Assembly: GCA_963070105.1 (NCBI GenBank)
Contig: OY718807.1
Coordinates: forward strand, 2,361,001-2,425,000
Reading direction: 5' to 3'
Source: Litomosoides sigmodontis
Lineage: Eukaryota > Nematoda > Chromadorea > Rhabditida > Onchocercidae
Length of the DNA stretch: 64,000 nt
In this document: piece by piece, positions 56,402 through 64,000 of the stretch
Layout: each line of letters starts with the position of its first letter
Position numbering within the stretch: the first letter of the stretch is position 1
Translations under genes and position numbers: made by a program
The notes under the pieces: generated by a model
What the model was told of the DNA's origin: nothing
Seen by the model: only the letters and a program-made list of their open reading frames with translations
The model's database searches: none

Positions 56402-56428
56402 AAGTCTAGGTCCTAGGGCCCTAGACTT
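56402..56428. other. perfect 9-bp inverted repeat (hairpin)
   Basis: AAGTCTAGG at 56402-56410 and its complement CCTAGACTT at 56420-56428 are separated by 9 bases. Flanking GTAAA and TTTAC can extend the stem past a small bulge. It lies in a GC-richer patch of the gene desert. It could be a small-RNA hairpin, a regulatory palindrome or chance. Confidence 0.5.
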
Positions 56429-57824
56429 TTACGCACTTCCATTTCACATGCCAAGTACTCTCTCCTGGGAGTGGTTAGCCTCAGAAGAACATTTCACTCC
56501 ACCGTTATTGGCAACAAACATGCATTACTTTAAGTGAATTTAATGAAATGAAGTTTATTTTTTACATAACAACGTCACTACTCATAGAACGGCGAAGTAA
56601 CAAAACTATACTTGGCCAATCAATATTTCAAGGTAATTAATTTTGCCCAAAAAAATTTCCCTTCTACCATTAAAAAAACAACGACACAGAAAAACCAGTA
56701 ACATTCACAGTAGCACTAGCAGTAATTTAATTCTGCAAAAAATAACATTTGAAAAGAAAAAGGAAATAGATGAAAGACTTTTAAGAGGAAAAAAATTTGG
56801 AAAATTTTCAAATCAATTTTTTGACAAGTAGTAAATTATGTAGGCATAATTTTGGATAAAAATTTCAAATTGTTCTTTCGCGCAAATTTTATTAATAATC
56901 TAAATTGTTAAATTTAAATCAAATTCAATTTTCTTACAAAAAATAAGAGTGGAAAGCGAGCGAAGCGAATGGGAGAAATAAAATTTTAGTGTATGCTTCT
57001 TCTTTTTTTTTTGTATTTGCCTCGCATTGTTAGCAATAATCTATTTCATTTGCTGCTGCAAATTAAATTAAAATTTATGGAAAAAGCTAAATGCTGAAAG
57101 GGAGTGAATAAATTTAAAACAATTTATCATTTATTGCTAAAAGCAAAATGCATTTTTTTTCCATTCATTTCTTGCTTTTTTTTTTCTGCGACTACTTTGA
57201 AAATTTAATTGCTTACTAATTGATCATTTTTCGAATTGAATACAATGAATTAAATTGCATCGTTGCAATGTCGTTTCAATGTTGTTAAATGTGTGAAGCG
57301 ATGGGAGGGAGTGGAAGAAGATTTTGCGTGAGAGCTAAATGATTGTTGCAATTTTGGTTAGCTTACTTTAGTGGTCTAGTCTAGGCGTAACGTAGTGCAT
57401 AGAGAAGCTTCCTAAAAGCTATCCTAATGCTATAATCTAATTTTCAAAATTTTTACAAAATTTTCAAGTGCTCACACTCATTACTAGCATTTCGCACGGA
57501 TAACTTTTATGAAATTCGAAAGCTTAGCGATCATTCATCACTCCTTTTTCTTTTTTTGTTTTTTTTTTTTATTTTTCATCATTTTACCGCTTCCTTTTGC
57601 TGTTTGTTTTTTTCTTCACAACGCGCAAGCTAACATTAAATTTGCAATTTATGTTTTTCTGTTTTGTTGTTTTAGCATTCGAAGGATGATTACTTACGCA
57701 CTAAAGAAGGATTGAGAGAGGCAATCTAAGCAACCACCTAAAATATTTTTCAAACGGAGACATTTCGCATTAAAATTTTCAAAATTAAATTATCAAAAAA
57801 AAAATTTATTTGTCATCTCTTACG

Positions 57825-57912
57825 ACACACGCACACACACACACACACCACACGTATTTTTAAATTTGGAAAGATAAAGAGAGAAAACGAGAGAGAGGGT
57901 GAGAGAGAGAAA
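57825..57912. repeat. short CA tract followed by GA tract
   Basis: ACACAC at about 57829-57849 and GAGAGA at about 57885-57910. Confidence 0.8.
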
Positions 57913-58215
57913 GCCTTTGAAAAAAAAAGGCATCATTTAATCGTTCACTTTTTCCCTCTTCTATATTTCAAGTACCATTTGAAAGGAGTAGTTGAGGATT
58001 GGATGATTGCTTAGCTGTAAAGTTTAGCTCACATTCATTCCACCAACTAATACATTCACTGATTTAACAATTTCATTACATTTTCATGCATCGATCGCTA
58101 CTCCTCTCATTTTCATCCTATCACACTAAAGCTAATCAATCAGTCCATTTAGAGCATCTAGTTTTAGCCCATCATCCTTAAAGCTTTAAAGAATGTTAGC
58201 TAATATTTCCATTTT

Positions 58216-58512
58216 CTCTCTTCTCTCTCTCTCTCTCCCGTTCATTCTCCTCTCCAATTGCTCCCTGAGAATTCTCTGTGAAATTCATGTCAGATGAAAA
58301 GTTAAACTGTAAATTTACATCACTTCATTTACACTGTAATAATTGCTTACAACTTCAAAAGTTGTTCATCACTTACCGTATCAAAAGGAAAACCATAGTT
58401 TAATGGAAGTTAAAAGGTTAAATCAACAGTTGCAATGCTTTTTCAACATCATTTCAATTTTCTCTCTCCCTTCTCTCATTCCCTTCCTCTCTCTCTCTCT
58501 CTCTCTCTCTTG
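58216..58512. repeat. two (CT)n microsatellites
   Basis: CT runs at about 58218-58237 and 58484-58511. Confidence 0.8.
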
Positions 58513-60610
58513 CCCACTCTCTCTGTTTTGCAATATTTCACATTTCAAGTCACTTAACATCTGAAGAAGCGTGGTTTGTTTTTTTTTCTCGCATGAAATA
58601 TAATAATGAAAATTGATGAATTATCATAGGAACGATTGCAGCCTCGTTGCGGTAACCTTACAAGGAGCAAAGTACTTAATTAACTGTAAATTGAAAAATT
58701 GTTTAATCATAACCTTTTCATCTATAAATCAATGCTAATTATTGTAATTGAAAAAAAAATGCACTAACTGCAATTTTCGAGGAGAAAAAAAGCTTTCTGA
58801 TCAACGATTAGCGCCTATGTTTGGATGAGATTTGAAATTTGCACAAATTTTAATATAATTAAGCAACGACGAGCAACACACATCTTCCATTTATTTGAAT
58901 ATTGGTCAAGTTAAAATTGATAAATAAATTTGAAAAATGTTATTTGATCGTCCAAATGTAGCAAAATAGTTAAAAGAGTAGGCGACATGTGAGTGAGAAG
59001 AGATTTGACAGAATTTATCACTGCTTAATTAAAGATGATACAAAAGAAAAGAAAAGACAGAGAGAGAGAGAGGTGGAGAGAGAAAGAGGGAGAAGGAAGG
59101 AATATAGGGATTATATGTGAAATGAACAAAAATTGAAAGGATTGAAAGAAGTGACGAAATGAAATTCAATAGTCCTCTTCCTCTTCTTCTTCGATAATTC
59201 ATCCTGTTGTCGAATGAGTGGTGGACTGGAAAGGGAATGAAGTTGAAGAGGAAGTTTGAAAATGTGAATAAATACAAAGTGCTCGTAGCAAAGGCAAAAA
59301 AGAAAAGAACGACGACGCGGACAATGAGGACGGTGAGGAGGAGGAGGAGGAGGAGGAAGAAGCAAATAATTGTTTTAATGCTTACAATGAGATTCCTCAC
59401 AAGTTACTTCCATCAAACTCCTAGCGAAATGGAATTTTCATCCTTGTGAAAACCAGAAAAAGCAAAAAGGAAAGATTTCAAATTTAAGCGAAAAAAGACA
59501 AAATGTGAGGATGTTCACGGAAAAGCTGCAAATAAATAACACTTTGTGATGAAGCCATTCATTTTCCATTTATCACTGACCGACTGGCTACTCCTATCAA
59601 TTTAGCTTTTGCATTTTGCGCACAAGCGCTTTACGCATCATTTATGCTAAAAATTGCACACATTGAGTTGTTCGCGAGAAAAATTTTATTTGAATTGAAA
59701 TGACCAAATGTGCAAATTTTGCTCACTTTCTTTAGCGGTAGCATTTTTGATTAGAAATGAATTTTTTTTTTCTAATTTTTCATCCTCTCTATGTTTTCAT
59801 CTTTCAAAATTCTCCCACTTTTGCTAATTATTATTAATACTTAGACTGCTTTTCTGTTCTGGAATAGTAAAATAAATTATTTGGATATTTAAAGAAGTTG
59901 AAGTGTAAATTTGAATAACTCATTTAGCGTGCTATTGTGGAAGATAAAATGAATTTTTTTTTTTGCTATTTTTACCATTTGTTAAAGGGGCAAAAATTGT
60001 AAATAGCAATGAAAAAGTGTGCTAATGGTGAATTTTCAAATAACAAGCATTCTTCATGTTAAATTAAAACAAAAGCAAAACAAAATTAATTAATTGATTT
60101 TTCAAGCTAAAATCGATTAAATGAAAACTTGCTAACTTATATGCAAATGGTTAAATGAAAATTTTGATAATGGAGAAGTTGATGAAAAGAAGTTGAAATG
60201 AAATAGTAATATTTGAAAAGTGCTGATGTCAGTTAAGCTTCTTTCTCTGTCTGTCTTTCTGTCTGACTGTGTGTGTGTGTGTGTGTGTTAGCTAATCTGT
60301 GATGATCGGTAAGTTTTAAGGGAGGATAGTTTGTTGCTACCGATAGGATGGAAAAGTAAGGGAGTTGGAGAAGTGGAGTGATGCTGAAATGCTAGCTGAG
60401 CGGTTCGATCAGAGGGGAGGAAGACGAAGCCTTCCTCACATAATGAATAATGCTGTTGTTGTTTTGAAGCTTACAAGGTAGTGGTGTGATTTCAAAACTC
60501 TTCCAATAAGCATCGCCACCTTAGTGTAACGGATATTATCAGCCAATCACTCTTATCACTAAAGCTTCATGAATTATGCATGAGAAGAGAGGCGACGACA
60601 TTCAGACAAG

Positions 60611-60638
60611 GAGATGTGATATGATATGATATGATATC
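60611..60638. repeat. (GATAT)n pentamer tract
   Basis: Four ATATG steps, GATATGATATGATATGATAT, ending in GATATC. Confidence 0.8.
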
Positions 60639-61326
60639 ACTGATAAAATGCTCGGTGATAGGAAATGCTAATGGATAAATTATCCTCACCTAACGCTCTC
60701 TCTTACTTAGCTTCATGAATTTTAATTTAAAGCTAAAAGTACGGAGCGAAGCTGAAATGTGAGATGATACGATGGCTACACATCATGTACTCTTAGTGAT
60801 TTCAAATGATAGTGATGTTAGGATGAGTAAGATGTTGAATAATGTTAGTGATAAATGATATCATTTATTCATTCAGCATTGCAACACAACAGCTTAAACC
60901 ATTTCATTTGAAATTTGTTGAATGGAAGTTATTCGGAAGATGTAGCATTCTCAATTTCTGTAGAAACTATGTCATCAAACATACTGGTAATATTTTTGTA
61001 AATTTTTAACTAATTAATTTTCGTGTTTTTTTTCAGCTTTTCACATCTCTCATTTGCATATTTCACTCATTGCGAAATTTTTTTTAAACACTTACTTAAA
61101 ATTACTACTATTGATGTGAATTCTCACATTATAACTGAAATGAAAGAATTTCTTGGATGGATTCTGTAAAGAAGTGATCAGTGATCATTTTTTTCCAATC
61201 GGCTGTTTTGCACTTCTCTCTGAACTGATAATTTTGATGATTTTCTCAGAGAGGTGAATACCGCATGGCTTGGCCTAGTTTGAGCTCTCAGCAAGATGGA
61301 GCATCTGCTAAAGCAATTATCACATG

Positions 61327-61860
61327 TTAGCAATGATTTTTGCTTTTGTAATTGAAATTTTTAACAATTAGTCTGCCATTCGTCATTTCTGGGCCATGCA
61401 CGAGCAGGCAGCTAATGCACCGAAGCTTTCCGGTAGAGAATACCGAGCTATTAATTATAGCTTTGAAGAGCGCTGCTCTTTTGATGTTCAGATAGACTAC
61501 TGCGATGGATGAGCCAAGTCTAGTTGGACAACGCGAAGAGCCAAGTGGATTACGGGGATAGACTGAGAAACCTGGATCAAGCAAGTCTACCTGGTCCACT
61601 AAAGAAAAGTAGTAATCGTTCGGAAAGCGACAGTTAATTACCTGACGGTCATACCAAAATGCAAGATGGAAAAGAAATGCGTGAAACACGTAAATTACCA
61701 AGACAGTATTTATTGCGTTAGCAATGAGGTGTAGCAGGAAATCAGTGATTACGAGAGGAGGTTCAGGGTTGCGTGGATCACCTGGATGATGAGATTCAAG
61801 CGTACGGTGTGTGCATTCGGCAGCCAAATTGTCGAAGATACTGTCAGTTATCCATCACTT
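61327..61860 (-). other. GC-richer island with a long minus-strand open frame
   Basis: An open frame of 166 codons without an ATG start (TTG), in a patch visibly richer in G+C than its surroundings. One part, from an ACTGACAG acceptor near 61842 to a CAG|GTAATT donor near 61640, could be an exon. It reads AAECTHRTLESHHPGDPRNP and then a hydrophobic stretch, FLLHLIANAINTVLVIYVFH. It could be an exon of an unknown membrane protein, a decayed element, or a non-coding conserved block. No family recognised. It is not a good fit for the missing neuroligin signal exon. Confidence 0.25.
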
Positions 61861-62875
61861 CGTCAACCTATCACTGTATTATCTCAAAAAGCCTAATTTT
61901 GTTAAAGTAATTATCAATTTCGACATTTCATTTAAATGAATTAATTTATTCGTTGCACGCAATTTAGCACTAGAAGTGTCACAGGCGCAGGCAAAACAAC
62001 CGCATGAAGAAAAGATTTGAGAAAGGAAAGGAAGTTGCGAAGTGTTATTCATTTTTAACATGAAATTACAAAAATTAACTGTGAAACTGTGATCTGACTG
62101 ATTGCCTTATTTTGTGCGTAAAATATGCTTTCATTTAAATTATTTGAATTAGCAGTAGGCTTACTACGTTCTTATCATGTTAATCATTTTTACCTATCTT
62201 TTTAGTGCTCATCCTGATATATGATTTCTACAAGTAATCGATCTTTTGCAAAAATGCTATCAATATCATTGATAAAAGGAATTATTTCAATCGGTGACGT
62301 CATCGCAATTACTTATCAAAGGGTCAGTTCTTTTTGTTGCAATTAATCGCTAAATTTTCATTGATTAAATTTTAGATTACCTACTGCAAACAAAACAACA
62401 TTTTTATAATAAATGTTTAAAATTTTACATTTTAATTTAAATTTTTGAAGTGAATTTTTCCATATTTACTGCAAATGTTTTTCTTCTAAAGAGAGTTTAA
62501 TTGCATTCTACGAATGTTTGTTTTTTTTTTGCTTTACTGATAATTGCAAGATAATTTACTGATAAGATAATTTCAGTCATTGGTCAATCAAAGATGGACT
62601 GAAATGAGTGCTATGAATTGCTTGATTAAATTGTCACTTTTCAATTTAATTTTAATTAAAACAAAAATTATTTGGTGTTGGATGATGGCAGCTAGCAAAT
62701 ACAATGATAAGTGATGTGATAATTGAAAACTTGGCACCGAAATTGTTTTCTTTTTCTTTTTTTTTTCTGCAACAAGTGATACATTTTCGTTATGCATTTC
62801 AAACCACTTGAAATTCCTTCATTCTTTTGCCAATTGATTTTCAAAAATTTCACATTGCCATCATCCTGTTTTCAT

Positions 62876-62926
62876 CTCTCTCTCTCTTCCTTCCTCCCTC
62901 CCTCCCTCTCTCTCTCTCTCTCTGTC
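62876..62926. repeat. (CT)n/(CCCT)n microsatellite
   Basis: CT runs flanking a CCTCCCTCCCTC core, about 50 bp. Confidence 0.9.
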
Positions 62927-63782
62927 TCTCATTTTTCAAATTACACATTATTGGGTGATGATGAGGATGGAAGAGAAAGATTAAAGAATGCAAATATTCT
63001 AAAAAAAAAAAAACGGATAAATAAAATCAACCATTTGTGCACGCAAACAAAATGTGTAAAAATCATTGATCTGTACGAATCGATTGTGCTAGTTGTTATC
63101 ACTGAGTGATAGCAATTATCAGCTGTCCAGATGATATTTTGTTTGCACGATGGATTATTAGTTAATAGTGCCACTGATCAATGGTCATTCATCGCGCTCC
63201 ATGTCCCCTGATCAGCACAGCACCACTTCATCTGTCCAGTTATTTTGCCAAAAATTAAGCAGAATTAATTTTCCCATTTTAAATCTGACATTCATTTCTC
63301 ACTGCCTTTTTAACTGTAAATTTTTTTATTAAAATTATAAAAATTATTCAAATTTCTCGCTAGTGTTTTTTTTTCACATTTCAAAATCAATTATTTCATT
63401 TTAGAATTCATGTCAATTCGTTGTTTATTGGAATTATTTTCAAGTTAAAAAAATTATGCAAAACTTTTTTTTTGGCCATAATTTTACAAACATAAAATTT
63501 CCAAAAAAAAAACTAACATTTATCAAATTAGAGCAAAAACAAAGCACTTAATGAACCGTACCCTACAACTTATTATTCTCATCGAACATTTGTACCGTAT
63601 TTTTTTATAAGATAAATTTTCGCAAAAAAAAAATACAATGATATTTTTTTTTGGTGAAATTTAGAGAAGAATGTAGTAAAGGAGTAAGAGAGGTAGAAAT
63701 TGAGTAATTCAAAAATGTTAATTAATCATTAATTATTGCTCCAATCAAATGAAGCACAGTTCATTTTTAAATAATTTATTAG

Positions 63783-63792
63783 GAATTTTTAG
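63783..63792 (+). promoter_or_regulatory. probable trans-splice acceptor directly before the saposin-like ATG
   Basis: GAATTTTTAG abuts the ATG at 63793. A T-rich stretch ending in AG immediately at the start codon is the usual nematode spliced-leader acceptor layout. Confidence 0.55.
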
Positions 63793-63942
63793 ATGTTTGC
63801 TGTACGAATCAAATTTAGTGTTATATTTCTTAGCTGTTTCCCACTAGCCTTACTGTTTGCTACAACTAAACGTTTCACGGAAATATGCGATCTATGCTTG
63901 AAGGAAATGGTTGGCATCATTCATGACTTAAATGACAGCAAG
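63793..63942 (+). CDS. saposin-like secreted protein, first exon (gene runs off the window)
   Basis: Fifty codons from an ATG to a probable donor (AAG|GTTACC). The protein starts MFAVRIKFSVIFLSCFPLAL, a basic n-region and hydrophobic core typical of a signal peptide cleaved near residue 24. KRFTEICDLCLKEMVGIIHD follows, with C-x-x-C at residues 32 and 35 and amphipathic helix spacing as at the start of a saposin B domain. Nematode saposin-like proteins (SPP) are secreted lipid-interacting, often antimicrobial or digestive, proteins. The remaining four family cysteines would be in later exons beyond 64000. If the splice is not used, the frame stops shortly after, which would make a truncated peptide. 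Confidence 0.7.
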
Positions 63943-64000
63943 GTTACCACTGCTCATTTCCATTTACCTAAAACTAATTTTTTTTTTAAAAAACAAATAA

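Larger units (their letters stand above)
49548..63792. other. gene desert upstream of neuroligin
   Basis: About 14 kb of AT-rich DNA. It must contain the missing neuroligin first exon and promoter or a long first intron, unless those lie outside the window. Contents listed separately are the 96-bp minisatellite, GGAT, CT, CA and GA tracts, a hairpin at 56402 and a GC-richer open frame at 61.3-61.8 kb. A minus-strand GTG-initiated frame at 51125-51409 has protein-like composition but no ATG and no recognised family. Confidence 0.5.

Noticed and set aside
59029..59449. 123-codon minus frame with a Leu-rich, signal-like start and an 80-codon plus frame
   Set aside because: The Leu run is a GAG repeat read on the minus strand, the frame begins at GTG not ATG, and no splice donor fits neuroligin.

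Overview
This window is a stretch of a nematode nuclear genome, most likely from a filarial or other spirurid worm. The DNA is very AT-rich and full of microsatellites. Introns end in TTTCAG- or TTTTAG-type acceptors. The genes match nematode and metazoan families: NAC-alpha, Lag1-type ceramide synthase, TRUB2, ribosomal protein S4, a ZIC/REF-2 zinc-finger factor, neuroligin and a saposin-like protein. The species is inferred, not proven. Almost no gene lies in a single open frame, so the models below were assembled by hand from splice signals, reading phase and family similarity.

Layout. (1) 0.8-13.4 kb is a compact housekeeping block. It holds NAC-alpha (minus), ceramide synthase (plus), TRUB2-type pseudouridine synthase (minus) and rps-4 (minus, with TRUB2 just downstream in the same direction). 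(2) 13.4-18.2 kb is a gene-poor repeat belt. (3) 18.2-26.4 kb is a ref-2/ZIC homologue (minus) with five C2H2 fingers over eight exons. (4) 26.4-33.4 kb is mostly AT-rich DNA and microsatellites, ending in an orphan plus-strand terminal exon with a 13-residue repeat. (5) 33.6-37.1 kb is a small minus-strand gene for an 89-residue secreted peptide precursor that I cannot assign to a family. (6) 42.2-49.5 kb holds 19 exons of a neuroligin gene (minus); its signal-peptide exon was not found. (7) 49.5-63.8 kb is a gene desert with a 96-bp minisatellite, many dinucleotide tracts, a hairpin and a GC-richer island with a long open frame. (8) The right edge carries the first exon of a saposin-like gene (plus), with a probable trans-splice acceptor directly against the ATG.

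The genes are not an obvious functional cluster. The left block is translation, RNA modification and lipid synthesis. The middle and right carry developmental and neuronal genes (ZIC factor, secreted peptide, neuroligin) in large AT-rich surroundings. No tRNA, rRNA, CRISPR array, viral sequence or intact transposon was recognised. The best candidates for something undescribed are the secreted peptide precursor (33606-37114), the orphan repeat-bearing exon next to it (33394-33567), and the 96-bp minisatellite at 53.1 kb.
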